The notes under the pieces were generated by a model. The model worked only from the letters and a program-made list of their open reading frames with translations. It was not told the origin of the DNA and did not search any database. The position numbers and the translations under genes were made by a program. Shown piece by piece: positions 42,518 through 52,904 of a stretch of DNA of 64,000 nt. The stretch is from a virus. The stretch spans positions 124,001 through 188,000 of IMG/VR virus record IMGVR_UViG_3300022752_000015; one strand, written 5' to 3'. Positions within the stretch are counted from its first letter, which is position 1. Every line of letters starts with the position of its first letter.

Positions 42518-45007
42518 ATGTACTTTAATCCAGCAAATAACGTAAAAGGATTATTAGAAATAGATGATAATTTTGCCGAGTTGGTAGAAATTACAGGACC
42601 ACCAGCTTCTTCTAGTTCTGATTTTAAAAGCCAACGTATTGATTCATGTTTAAAGTTTAAATTTACTTACAAGGTTTCTCAAATAAAAGTCACGCAAGAG
42701 AATGCGTTGTTAGTTAGAATCACAGTAAAAAAGAAAAACAAAACAAAAAATAGCATTACTCAATCTACTAAAGTAGGATCAGTTGATACTAAAAAGTTAG
42801 TAGAAAATATCTTAATGCAAAAGATAAACATTGTCAATTCAAACAAAGAAGAGAAAGATTCTATAATACTGGTCAAAGAATCTGATATTGGTTCAAGAGT
42901 AAACAACCAAATCTTAAATGCTCTAAAAAATGGTGACGACATAAGCGAGCTTAAAGGATTAAAAAAATCCAAGCTAGTGTTCTTAGCAAAAAACGAAATA
43001 AATAATTTTTCAAAGAACTCCATTTTAGAAGCTCAAGTAGGGCATAACTCTGTAGAAATAAAAGACAATGATACATTGTTGAAAAACAATCTTTCTACAT
43101 TCGTTAATGTCAAGAATGAAAGACTAAAGCTAATCTTCAATAAAGAAAATTCGCCATCTCAGATAACTCAACTCTCAGATAGATCTTTATCAATTCATAA
43201 TGCATCTTCAGGAACTTCTAGAAAACAAAAAACAGAAGAATATGCAGGAGACATAAAAACAAAATTACTTAATGCTCATCTTTTTGAGGGTCAAAGAAAT
43301 CTTGAAACAAAAAAAGATTTTTTTGCATCTATTCAAGATATTTTTGACGATAAAATTTTGATAGATACTGAAATTAACATAAAAGAATCAGTTGCAAAAG
43401 ATCAGTCTACGGTTTTGGTCAGCTTCGAACTTCTAAAGTCAACAACAAAAAAATCTGGCGTTAAAGAAGTCAAGGTTATCGAAAAAATAGAAAAAGATCT
43501 AAACATACAGTCTTACATTTCGAATCTTTTTCGTCCTACGACTCCGCCTCTTGTTAGATTTTCAAAGACAAATCAAAACATCACTTTCAAAATAAAACAA
43601 TTGGATGCAAACGCTAATTTTGTTTCGGTGTATAAACGAACAATAAACAATGGAAATTTAAGAGAGAAATATGTAAAACTAGCTTCTGTTCCTGTTACAA
43701 CGAAAGAAGGAGAAGCTAGTTTCAACATTATTAATTTAAAAGACAACATAGCGATTTTTCGATTTGTGCCTTTTAACGGGATAACAAAAATTCAATCTTA
43801 TGAATTTACTGATGTGGTGATAAGAGATAATCCTAGAGTAAATGAAAGAAAATTAATCATTATTCCTTCCTTATCGAAACAAGGAGGAGAAGGAATAGAG
43901 ATAACAGCACATAACGATTATTTGCCAGACGTCGTCGCCGCTAAACTCTTAGTAAGAAACGCAACCACTGGAAAGAAAAACTTTGAAGTTGTAAATAATT
44001 TTAATTTTTCTGATAAACAAAACAGCTCTAGATTAATTGTAAAAAATTTAATCCCATATAACCTTTACGAATTTAAGACGATTTTAATTACCGAAATGGG
44101 AGATGAAATACCATCAAATTATTCTGCTTGTCTAGAGTATATTCCGCCCGTTGGAACTCCGCTAAACGTTGTTATATCTAAACCGTTAACTGTTTCTAAC
44201 AGTGGAAATACCATAGACGTTCAATTTTCTGTGGCTGCTAACGTAGTTGATGATCAAACCAAGATGCTGAGGACTATGTTGGATCAATTGCAGATTTCAG
44301 ATCCCGTAGGTAGAAGCACGCTTTCTGAATTAATAGCATTCAGCATAACCAGATACAACACGTTAACGGGCGATGTCGATGACATGGGAATCATTTCCAA
44401 TGATTCTACTTTTTCTGATTCTATAGAATCAGGTAAAAGAGGAATAAAGACAGTAGAAATCGGCCAATCTTACAAGTACATAATATATCCGTTGGTCAGA
44501 GATCCAAATACCGTCGTTGACAAAGTCATCGACATGGTTGATACTGAAACAAAGAAAAGTTACAAAATAACCCCACAAAAACACCACCATCCAGCGACCT
44601 TGTTAAAAGGAAATGTTGTATCAGATCACTTTATAAAAAACGACCCAAGACCAGAGATGATGAAAGGTATGCTTGGAATTAGTTATGAAGTTCCTATCTC
44701 ATTTGCCAATAAAAATCCGCGGATAAATGGTCTTTCAATTAGACAAACGAATAGCAAAAATTATCTAACTTGGAAAATTGATGGAGATCCTAATTTAATT
44801 GATCATATACTTGTAATGAAAACAACTGATGACGTTAGAACCTTGGTGGGCAAGTCGGCTAGCTTTTCTGATTTGCATAATTTTATTCATAACTTAACAA
44901 AAGATGATATAGGACTTGTTTCTTACCTTTTGACGCCCGTTTATTTAGATTATACTTCAGGTAATACTGTAGAATCTTCTAAGATTTTAATAGAACAGGC
45001 AAATTAA
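42518..45007 (+). CDS. Large virion protein with FN3-like C-terminal repeats, unknown
   Basis: An 829-residue protein. The first 320 residues are Lys/Asn-rich and helical. From about residue 350 short beta-rich segments recur with FN3-like turns (YNLYEFKTILITEMGDEIPS, then YIPPVGTPLNVV), so several FN3-like modules are likely in residues 350-800. FN3 modules are common in phage tail proteins. No catalytic motif. The SD AAAGGT is about 11 bases before the ATG. It is followed by a still larger protein on the same transcript. Confidence 0.75.
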   Translation: MYFNPANNVKGLLEIDDNFAELVEITGPPASSSSDFKSQRIDSCLKFKFTYKVSQIKVTQENALLVRITVKKKNKTKNSITQSTKVGSVDTKKLVENILMQKINIVNSNKEEKDSIILVKESDIGSRVNNQILNALKNGDDISELKGLKKSKLVFLAKNEINNFSKNSILEAQVGHNSVEIKDNDTLLKNNLSTFVNVKNERLKLIFNKENSPSQITQLSDRSLSIHNASSGTSRKQKTEEYAGDIKTKLLNAHLFEGQRNLETKKDFFASIQDIFDDKILIDTEINIKESVAKDQSTVLVSFELLKSTTKKSGVKEVKVIEKIEKDLNIQSYISNLFRPTTPPLVRFSKTNQNITFKIKQLDANANFVSVYKRTINNGNLREKYVKLASVPVTTKEGEASFNIINLKDNIAIFRFVPFNGITKIQSYEFTDVVIRDNPRVNERKLIIIPSLSKQGGEGIEITAHNDYLPDVVAAKLLVRNATTGKKNFEVVNNFNFSDKQNSSRLIVKNLIPYNLYEFKTILITEMGDEIPSNYSACLEYIPPVGTPLNVVISKPLTVSNSGNTIDVQFSVAANVVDDQTKMLRTMLDQLQISDPVGRSTLSELIAFSITRYNTLTGDVDDMGIISNDSTFSDSIESGKRGIKTVEIGQSYKYIIYPLVRDPNTVVDKVIDMVDTETKKSYKITPQKHHHPATLLKGNVVSDHFIKNDPRPEMMKGMLGISYEVPISFANKNPRINGLSIRQTNSKNYLTWKIDGDPNLIDHILVMKTTDDVRTLVGKSASFSDLHNFIHNLTKDDIGLVSYLLTPVYLDYTSGNTVESSKILIEQAN

Positions 45008-45036
45008 AAGCGCAATAAATTAAAGAAGGATCAAAG

Positions 45037-48000
45037 ATGTTTAGATTCCCTAAGTCAAGCAATGGAACGTTTCTTAAGTCAGGAAACATGCAAACAAGAG
45101 TTGTTAGTTCTGATTCAAACAACTCTAGAAAAACATCTACCGTTTATATACCAAAAAAAGACCTAGATCCGTCTTCTGATCCGTCTGCAACTTCTACAAA
45201 TTCTCATAAACGTAAGTTAACAAAATATGAAGAACTAGCAAATCTTTCAGAAGACAGACCTGAAATGATTGCGCTAACTAATTTTTCTCCTATCTTGACT
45301 GATTCTCAAACAAAGACTGCATATGGAGAATTATTCGATCTATACGTAGAAACATTAAGGCAGATTGATGCTTCAACTCAATCTGCCATGAACTCAGAAA
45401 AAAATAAGAAGTTAATAAAAGACAACAACAAACAGTTCAAACAACAAATTTCCATTTTGAGAAACAGATTGAGCGAACTCAATAACATTCTTAAAATGTT
45501 AGCAACAGCCAACAAGAACATTAATTCTCACAACTCAATATACAGATTTTCTCCAACTGAGTTTGTTTCTAGAATGTTTGAAGGCTCGCAAAGAAAAACT
45601 AAAAAAGAAGATTTAGATGCCATAGCAGAAAAGCTACCTGAAACATTAACCCTAGAAACATCTCTGGCAGATGCTATCATCTCTACGCCTTCAACTGCAA
45701 AAAATTATTCTTCTACAAAGCTATGGTTGATGTGTGTAGGTGAATTAGCAAAATTAATAAAAACTCACTCAAAGAAGTCTTTGAATGTAAATCCGCTTGA
45801 AGAAAAGCAGTCATCTATTAAAGGGCAGATTCCTCCTCTCGATGGTGGAAAAAACAGGATATCATTAAGTAGTATTCAAAAAAATGCTAATGTACCTTCA
45901 AATTTAGTGATTGCTCCCACTTTTCAAACTTCTCTTACTGATTCAGAACAAAAAAAATTAGAGCAAGCACAAAAAGACTTAAAAAATCTTGGAGTTTCTT
46001 TCGAAATTCCAACAGGAGTAAAAGATCAAAAAGTAAATCAACAGAAGTTAAATTCCGACTTAACATCTCTTGCTTCTAATTTAAAAGTATCTATGTTAGA
46101 AATAGATACAGCTCTTAACAATAATTTAAAAAGCGAAAATTATATAGCTCCTGTATTGATTCACTTGTTGTCAAAAGAGTTGAGACATTCTGCTTGTTTC
46201 GATCAAAACTTCCAATTTTTAAGAAATTTTCGTTCAACTGGGACAGGAGTCGTTAACTCTACAAATTACATTGAAAAAATATTTGGACAAGACCCAGGCG
46301 GTTTTGATGTTTTTCAGGCACCCAGTAAAAATGTTAACGTAAATTCATTTTCTTTATTTGATCTTACTTACTCTAGACATGTAGAAGATAGCTCTAAAAT
46401 AGTGTTAACTCTTGAAGAGAATGAATCTTCTAACATGTCTACAACATTGGTTCCTGGAGGTCGTTATTTTTTTGATTCACAAGCGCTATTCAATAACATA
46501 TCTCAAAATAGCATAAATCTATCTAGAATGTTTGAAATTTCTAGAGAAATTGAAAGATTAGATTCTGGCTTTTTTGAAATTATTTCAAACTTTGGATTTT
46601 TGCCGATAGATGACAGCATGTTTGAGACCATGAAAAATGACAGTTCTCAAAAACCTTCATTTACATCCTTTAATCCAGCAACTTTTGCTAAAAATATTCT
46701 TAATGTTCTTGTCGATGGAGAAGGAAACTCTAAAACGTATGATTTTGCCGATAGAGAATCAGATCTTGAGATATTTGCTCAAAAAGACAGGGGAATAGTT
46801 GCTATTTTAGCAAAAGCTGGAGAAAACAGTGATTTTGGTAGAGAACTAAGAGCTTCTCTATTAATTTCTTTGATTGAATTAGTGGAAGATTCTGTTAACG
46901 CAGGTAATAATGATGAAAATCTAAAGATGCTCTTGATTAATGAATCCAAAAACGTTCCTCCTGAGTTATTATCTCAAATAATCGCCGACCGCGCCGCATT
47001 TTCAGCTTTTTTTGGCGTGAGCAATTATAATGATATCTTTCAAAAGACTGCAGAAGTTCTTAAAACATCATTGACAGCTAATTACGAAAGCAAAAATATA
47101 ATCAATAGAATTCCTTGCAAATATGATAACACTGCAGATTTAGGAAATTCTCTAAGAAGTAACAAGTTATTTCTTTCAATTGTTAACATAATAAAAGATA
47201 TCAAGGCTGCATTCTCTAACTATGCGACTTCAAGTTCTACCAATAACACTATTTTCTCTGAATTAAACATTAATACAATAATTGTGCTAGCTTTTACTGT
47301 TATTTGCTCGTTAGTCAAGAAATTCTCAGACAACAATTTTGCTGCTACTAATGCATTTCAAGATTTTTTAACGCCATACTCAAATGGCATAAATCTTTCA
47401 ACGGCCAATGGAAATTTTTCATTAACCCCTGAAGACAAAAAATTTCTCGTAAGCGTAGGAGCTTCCTTTTACGAACTTGTCGTATATGTTGATTCTAATC
47501 CAACAAATCATTCTATAGGCCAACAAGAAATTATCTCCATAATTGAAGACGAAATGAAAACTTTGACTTCAATGATATTTTCTGTAACCAATTTTTTGGA
47601 TACCTTGAATGGAAAAATTCAAACGATATACAACACGATTAACAAATTCAATAAAGAAGCAATAGCTTATTTGCTAGGATATCTGGAAACTACTGAAAAG
47701 TTGTCAATTTTGATGAGAGAGCAACAACTTATGATGTTGCTCTCATCAGTAGAAGATGTGTATCAAAATTTTCAAACTTTTACTGAAAACTTTTCGACGG
47801 AAGAAACTGATCCTGATATGATCTTAGCGACCAAGTATCTTAAAAGCTTGCATTATTCTCCACAAATGGTATCAGTTTTACAAAGATTCTTTTCAGACTC
47901 AGAATTCACTGAGACAAAAGGATACAATAAAAAAATTGCCACAATTGGAATTCCGCAAGGGTTGCTTAAAGGTTTGTTAAAAAATCCCTTGATGGCTGAC

Positions 48001-49017
48001 AGTAATAAACATAATGATATTATAAAGATCTTAATCTATAAGATAGACGTCTTTAATAGTGATATTGTGTATAAACCAAAGGAATTTTTGTTTGAAGCTT
48101 CTAGATTTCCAACTCGTGTTTATTCATCAGTAAAGCCAATCAACACAGACGTGAGAGGAATCAGTGACATAGCTAATGCAATTCCAACTAGAAATTACTC
48201 TTTATTTACAAGCTTGAACTTGATAGACACAGGAGCATCTACGTATTGGGACGATAAAACCAGCTCTTTTGGAGAAGAATATAATTTTCTAACATCAAGA
48301 GAAAAAAATGAAATTATAGAAAATCACATAACTAGTTTTCTTTTGGAAAATTACATAAAAATCTTGACAGGTTTTGATGTTGGAGATGTTCAATTTAATC
48401 TATCGAATATAGAAGCAGATGCTCTTGCTGAAGCTGGTAATTCAACTAACGATGACGTAACTAAGAATTTGCAAAGTTCTACTTCGACCACTAAAGATTC
48501 TAAATCTTCTAACTCTTTATCTAAAGGATTAGGAAATGCAGGAAAATCTGTTTTAAATTCTTCTGGTCTCAATAAGATACCGAAGATAAAGAATGAAGCT
48601 TTAAAAAATTTGATAGTTGCAGATGTTTTGATTCCAAGACAAGATTTGTATATTAAGAACTTGGTTCAGCCTAAAAAATTTGATAGAGTCTTTAACATTA
48701 TATTCGATCCTGAGTTTGAAATAGATTATGAAAAATCAACATCAACCCAAAGTAGTTCTTCTAAATTAGAATTTTTAATAAAAACTGCAAAATCTATTAA
48801 ACAAAAAAGTAATCCCAATGTCTATGTTGATGTAGATAAATCTTTTGAAAATCCATCCCTAGACGCTTTTTTTGCGGTCGTAGAAACTCATGCAGAGCCT
48901 TTTGTTGCGGATCCAAAATTGTTAACTTCAATTCAAAAGAGCGAAAATGCGCAGGAATCAGCAAGAAAGCAACAAGACAAAAAATCCATAACGAAAAAAA
49001 GCGTTGGTAAGCTATAA
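45037..49017 (+). CDS. Very large virion-associated protein, unknown function (1326 residues)
   Basis: The largest gene in the window. The N-terminal 130 residues are polar and probably flexible. The middle has long helical stretches with coiled-coil spacing (SILRNRLSELNNILKMLATA, NKKLIKDNNKQ). LSTANGNFSLTPEDKKFLVS and NTINKFNKEAIAYLLGYLET are typical of the helical part. A Ser/Thr-rich segment near residue 1140-1180 (STSTTKDSKSSNSLSKG) precedes the C-terminal domain. No family is recognised. Placement between FN3-like and TGR-type proteins suggests an internal-tail, neck or ejected protein. Confidence 0.7.
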   Translation: MFRFPKSSNGTFLKSGNMQTRVVSSDSNNSRKTSTVYIPKKDLDPSSDPSATSTNSHKRKLTKYEELANLSEDRPEMIALTNFSPILTDSQTKTAYGELFDLYVETLRQIDASTQSAMNSEKNKKLIKDNNKQFKQQISILRNRLSELNNILKMLATANKNINSHNSIYRFSPTEFVSRMFEGSQRKTKKEDLDAIAEKLPETLTLETSLADAIISTPSTAKNYSSTKLWLMCVGELAKLIKTHSKKSLNVNPLEEKQSSIKGQIPPLDGGKNRISLSSIQKNANVPSNLVIAPTFQTSLTDSEQKKLEQAQKDLKNLGVSFEIPTGVKDQKVNQQKLNSDLTSLASNLKVSMLEIDTALNNNLKSENYIAPVLIHLLSKELRHSACFDQNFQFLRNFRSTGTGVVNSTNYIEKIFGQDPGGFDVFQAPSKNVNVNSFSLFDLTYSRHVEDSSKIVLTLEENESSNMSTTLVPGGRYFFDSQALFNNISQNSINLSRMFEISREIERLDSGFFEIISNFGFLPIDDSMFETMKNDSSQKPSFTSFNPATFAKNILNVLVDGEGNSKTYDFADRESDLEIFAQKDRGIVAILAKAGENSDFGRELRASLLISLIELVEDSVNAGNNDENLKMLLINESKNVPPELLSQIIADRAAFSAFFGVSNYNDIFQKTAEVLKTSLTANYESKNIINRIPCKYDNTADLGNSLRSNKLFLSIVNIIKDIKAAFSNYATSSSTNNTIFSELNINTIIVLAFTVICSLVKKFSDNNFAATNAFQDFLTPYSNGINLSTANGNFSLTPEDKKFLVSVGASFYELVVYVDSNPTNHSIGQQEIISIIEDEMKTLTSMIFSVTNFLDTLNGKIQTIYNTINKFNKEAIAYLLGYLETTEKLSILMREQQLMMLLSSVEDVYQNFQTFTENFSTEETDPDMILATKYLKSLHYSPQMVSVLQRFFSDSEFTETKGYNKKIATIGIPQGLLKGLLKNPLMADSNKHNDIIKILIYKIDVFNSDIVYKPKEFLFEASRFPTRVYSSVKPINTDVRGISDIANAIPTRNYSLFTSLNLIDTGASTYWDDKTSSFGEEYNFLTSREKNEIIENHITSFLLENYIKILTGFDVGDVQFNLSNIEADALAEAGNSTNDDVTKNLQSSTSTTKDSKSSNSLSKGLGNAGKSVLNSSGLNKIPKIKNEALKNLIVADVLIPRQDLYIKNLVQPKKFDRVFNIIFDPEFEIDYEKSTSTQSSSSKLEFLIKTAKSIKQKSNPNVYVDVDKSFENPSLDAFFAVVETHAEPFVADPKLLTSIQKSENAQESARKQQDKKSITKKSVGKL

Positions 49018-49029
49018 AGAGAAACGAAC

Positions 49030-50859
49030 ATGGGAATAAAATCAATACCGACAAGAATCATCTATTCAGTAGACGTACCTGAAGTCACTGAGTTGAAGAC
49101 AGAATTTGTTTACAATTATTATGTTCCTAATGAAGCTGTCAGAGACAAAGATATCTTAACCGATGACGCGATAAAAAATATGAATTTATCGCAAAATATC
49201 ATCTCTAAACCACGTACTGAGTTAGCAGAATCTTATTTGGATTATGGTAGCAGAAAATTCCCAAGGTACGTAAAAATTACATTCAAAGGTCCTAAAAAGA
49301 TACCTTACATAGAATCTGGAGAAGAGAACGACATAATTGCTCAAAATTTTGACAAGATTGTGTCAGAAAGTCAGTTTGCTACCAGCTATTACACTGCTGT
49401 AAATTTAAAAAATAATGAAATAGACAAACAGACTGCTTCGATTTTTAAAAATGCTTCAATGCTGCTTCATGATACTGAAGAAATTGATTCTTCAAAGTCT
49501 GTACAGTCTGTAAAAAATTTGGTAGGAAGTTCTAATGAAAAAGTAGTAGGAAATGTGCTAAGCCAGCAAGAATACATTTCTAACACTATCTATAAAAAAA
49601 ATGATGGTAAAAAAACAATAAACAACTACTTGAATAGTTTAAAGAATGTTTCGACCAACATGCAGATTAGTAATAATTTGCTATACGACTTGGTTCAAAG
49701 AGCATCCAATGATTCATTGAATTTAAACAAGGACTCTTTTAAAAAATTAAAAAATTCGGTTGGTAATAAAAGAAATAGCAACAGCAATTTTGACCTGACC
49801 GAAGATGAATTTAAGACGAACGTACAATATATCAATGTAGTATCTTCAGCGGATGATGCGAATGTTCCAACCACCTACAAGCTTGTTGGTTATGTTATAG
49901 AAAAAACAGAAATCTTCCCCGATGGAACCCAAAGAGATTTTAATCCAATTATTATAGAGGATCCAAGATCAACTAGCTATGCAGATTTTGATGTACGGTA
50001 TGGTACTGTCTACATTTACCAAGTTAAATCAATAATGGAAGCAACCTTTGCCGCTGTCGATAACGTCGGACTAGGAATATCGATGATCAGCTCTTTGATC
50101 AGTTCAAAACCTGTGATTTCTTATGTAGAAACGACAGAGGATATAGCTCCTCCTCCGCCTACAGGATTAAAGTTTGTTTGGGATTTTGACAGGATAAATC
50201 CTGTAACCGCAGAATTTGATCATATCTCGAACAGCATTATACCCGGAACTGGTGTTAGAGGAAGTTTATTAATTTGCTGGTCATTCCCAGTAAATTCGCA
50301 AATGGACATCAAAAAATTTCAAGTATTTAGAAGAAAAAATCTGGAACACCCATTTGAGTTATTAAAAGTTTTTGACTTTAACGATGCATCTATCAAATTC
50401 CCAGATGATGAAAAAAAGATTGATCAAAAGTTGGTAGAAATAGTTACACCAAATCCAGAATCTTCTTATTATGATGATGATTTTTTTAAGAATTCAGAGT
50501 ACATTTACGCAGTTGCGTCTGTAGATGCTCACGGAATTAGCTCCAATTACTCTGAACAGTTTCAAGTGAAATTTGATCAATATGCAAATAAACTAATAAT
50601 AAGATTAGTTTCTACTCAAAATGCTCCTAAGAGTTATCCTAACATGTATCTTGAAAAAGATCTATTCTTGGATTCAGTAAAAACAAGCAACAAAAATACG
50701 ATGCATGTTTATTTCACACCAACCTGTTATTCCGTCAACAACGATAACGTCAAAACTGATGTAGTCGTGACAGAAAATGGAAGATACAAGATAAATTTTA
50801 TAAACATAGAGAATCAAGCTTCTACGCAACTCACTATTAACTTGAAAGATTTTCGATAG
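49030..50859 (+). CDS. Virion protein with FN3-like domain, unknown function
   Basis: A 609-residue protein. The N-terminal 280 residues are strand-rich with helical insertions. From about residue 360 a proline hinge (AAPPPPTGLKF-type, DIAPPPPTGLKFVW) leads to an FN3-like module (LLICWSFPVNSQMDIKKFQV, FRRKNLEHPFELL, YIYAVASVDAHGISSNYS). The C-terminal 100 residues form another beta domain. It shares the FN3 habit with the product at 42518. It ends 82 bases before the next gene. A structural tail or fibre-attachment part is likely. Confidence 0.75.
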   Translation: MGIKSIPTRIIYSVDVPEVTELKTEFVYNYYVPNEAVRDKDILTDDAIKNMNLSQNIISKPRTELAESYLDYGSRKFPRYVKITFKGPKKIPYIESGEENDIIAQNFDKIVSESQFATSYYTAVNLKNNEIDKQTASIFKNASMLLHDTEEIDSSKSVQSVKNLVGSSNEKVVGNVLSQQEYISNTIYKKNDGKKTINNYLNSLKNVSTNMQISNNLLYDLVQRASNDSLNLNKDSFKKLKNSVGNKRNSNSNFDLTEDEFKTNVQYINVVSSADDANVPTTYKLVGYVIEKTEIFPDGTQRDFNPIIIEDPRSTSYADFDVRYGTVYIYQVKSIMEATFAAVDNVGLGISMISSLISSKPVISYVETTEDIAPPPPTGLKFVWDFDRINPVTAEFDHISNSIIPGTGVRGSLLICWSFPVNSQMDIKKFQVFRRKNLEHPFELLKVFDFNDASIKFPDDEKKIDQKLVEIVTPNPESSYYDDDFFKNSEYIYAVASVDAHGISSNYSEQFQVKFDQYANKLIIRLVSTQNAPKSYPNMYLEKDLFLDSVKTSNKNTMHVYFTPTCYSVNNDNVKTDVVVTENGRYKINFINIENQASTQLTINLKDFR

Positions 50860-50941
50860 GCGTTAATCAATTCTTGGCAAATAAAGGAAAGCAATATTTA
50901 ACTAACTAATACTTACGTGTAGATTTAAGAGTAGAGGAATT

Positions 50942-51661
50942 ATGGGTTTTCTTGATCATTCGACCAATAACATCATCCTTGATGCTGTTTTAACGGACAC
51001 GGGCCGACAATTTTTGTCAAGAAATAATGGCGATTTTACTTTGACTAAGTTCGCTCTGGGAGATGATGAAGTAAACTACAGCATTATACAAAAATACGGT
51101 AGAACGGTAGGCAGAGAAAAAATCGAAAAAAACACTCCTATTTTTGAAGCATTAACGAATCAAGCTCATTCTCAGAAATATAGGCTCATAAGTGTATCTA
51201 ATCCTAATTTAGTTAGATTACCGAGCTTCACATACACTGGAGATGCAGCTTCATCTGGAAGTGTTATAACCTTATACACCGTGTCTACTTCTGGAAAAGC
51301 TACATCTTCTAAGATTAATTTAGAACAGACAGTGCTGAATGAAACGTTGATTGATGTCGAATTAAGAGATCAAACTTTTATTGTTGACGTACCAAATTTG
51401 TTCTTGTTGGTAGATTCTGGTAACAAATCTCCAAACAATATAGACAATCAGCAAAGAGCGTATTATACTCTTACCAAATCAGGAACTAATAGCATAGCTG
51501 GATCTACTTTAATGTTTACTGTTAATGCAAAATCTTTAACGCAAACTGTATTTGATGTGTACGGAACAGGTACACAAAAAAATACAATAAAGACCTATGT
51601 TCGCGTGACAGGTATGCAATCAGGCGCTGTGAAAGACATAGCCGTTGAACTCAAACGTTGA
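50942..51661 (+). CDS. Virion structural protein with TGR-type N-terminal domain
   Basis: A 239-residue protein. MGFLDHSTNNIILDAVLTDT followed by GRQFLSRNNGDFTLTKFALG and DDEVNYSIIQKYGRT forms a compact N-terminal domain related to that of the product at 41516. The later part is beta-rich (LSITL-type strands, TKSGTNSIAGSTLMFTVN). Short relatives occur, as I recall, beside other T4-like tail genes. An SD GAGGA lies 5 bases before the ATG. Probably a small tail or baseplate adaptor; exact role unknown. Confidence 0.75.
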   Translation: MGFLDHSTNNIILDAVLTDTGRQFLSRNNGDFTLTKFALGDDEVNYSIIQKYGRTVGREKIEKNTPIFEALTNQAHSQKYRLISVSNPNLVRLPSFTYTGDAASSGSVITLYTVSTSGKATSSKINLEQTVLNETLIDVELRDQTFIVDVPNLFLLVDSGNKSPNNIDNQQRAYYTLTKSGTNSIAGSTLMFTVNAKSLTQTVFDVYGTGTQKNTIKTYVRVTGMQSGAVKDIAVELKR

Positions 51662-51673
51662 AAAAAGAAATAT

Positions 51674-52882
51674 ATGGCCACCTATAAAAACTTAGATCCA
51701 TCAGACGTAAAAACTGCTCGTTCTTTTTTAAGTCAATTGATTGACGTAATTCAAGAAGACATCAGCGGATCAACTTCAAGAAGAAAATATCAAGTTTTCG
51801 TAACTGGAGGTGTTGGTCCCGGAATTACGTCTTCATTATTTCAAACCGTCTATGATCAAGATTTTACGTTACAAACGGCTAACCCTGTTTTTGACTGTAC
51901 TGTTGGAATTTATCCCAACTCGGATATTACTTCATCTTCTTTATCATCAGTAGATTCCGCAGGAAAAGAAATTTTTCCTTCATCTTCATTGATGATGAGA
52001 GAAAAGCTTGACAACTATCGTCAGTTTGCGCAACTTTTGTTAGGAGATGCTAATTCTCAATTTGTCGCTCCATATGGATCAGTTAGCGCAAATGATAAAA
52101 TTGATGCCGCGTTCTTTATAGCATTTAAGAGATTATTCGCTCGTGATGCGATAAAGAGAGAATCATTTGCAATGAGATTCTTTCAATCAGCTTCTCTTTG
52201 CAGATACGACGGAGCTCCTAACATTCCTAATCTTTATAAAACATCAGAGATTGGAATGTCGATTTACACTGATATCGGAGCTTCCACCAACAAACTAACT
52301 GAGTTTGGTGGTCAATTAGGCAACATAGTTGATGCCGCTGACACGAATAGAACTGTCGGTCTGCTGTTCTATGACAGAGGAATTGCCGTGATGGATCTAG
52401 AAAAGATCACATCAGCTAGCCAATTCGTGTCTGGAAATATTGATGCCATGTCTCCAACAGGATTGGCTGTGTTAGGTGGACCTGGGACCGAAACTTCAGG
52501 AATCTCTAAATTTATTCCTGACTTTATAGTTTCAGCTTCTATTGACAATGTAGTAGATCACATTTGTGCCACCAGATTTAGTTCGGGATCGCAGACGGCA
52601 ATTACTTTTCAAAACACGACAAATATTAACAGCACGTTAGTCTTTTGCAGAGCAGCGGCTGATGAGTTCAACTATTCTTCGAATCCTACTTTTACAGATT
52701 CACAAAACAGAATAGTTGTAATTGATTCGGGGCAAGAAGACACGCAACAGACTTTCACTTTCGTGACGTCGGTTGGGCTTTATGATCCGAATGATAACTT
52801 GCTCGCAGTTGCTAAGTTAAGTAGACCAGTAGAGAAGAGTCCAGAAAGAGACTTGACCTTTAGAGTACGTCTAGATTTCTGA
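51674..52882 (+). CDS. Virion structural protein with C-terminal module shared with the next gene
   Basis: A 402-residue protein. The N-terminus LDPSDVKTARSFLSQLIDVI is helical. The middle is mixed. The C-terminal module from about residue 330, FVTSVGLYDPNDNLLAVAKL followed by SRPVEKSPERDLTFRVRLDF, has the same plan as the end of the 52905 product (YISGINFHDDNLNVIMKTQL...FRVKYD). This suggests a shared attachment module. The protein has no recognisable tail sheath or tube motifs, so those were not assigned. Starts 12 bases after the previous stop. Confidence 0.75.
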   Translation: MATYKNLDPSDVKTARSFLSQLIDVIQEDISGSTSRRKYQVFVTGGVGPGITSSLFQTVYDQDFTLQTANPVFDCTVGIYPNSDITSSSLSSVDSAGKEIFPSSSLMMREKLDNYRQFAQLLLGDANSQFVAPYGSVSANDKIDAAFFIAFKRLFARDAIKRESFAMRFFQSASLCRYDGAPNIPNLYKTSEIGMSIYTDIGASTNKLTEFGGQLGNIVDAADTNRTVGLLFYDRGIAVMDLEKITSASQFVSGNIDAMSPTGLAVLGGPGTETSGISKFIPDFIVSASIDNVVDHICATRFSSGSQTAITFQNTTNINSTLVFCRAAADEFNYSSNPTFTDSQNRIVVIDSGQEDTQQTFTFVTSVGLYDPNDNLLAVAKLSRPVEKSPERDLTFRVRLDF

Positions 52883-52904
52883 TCCTTAACGAGTTGAAGC
52901 GTGA

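Noticed and set aside
51674-52882. Tail sheath protein.
   Set aside because: Length and position allow it, but the sequence lacks the sheath pattern I would expect and shares its C-terminus with a LamG protein instead.
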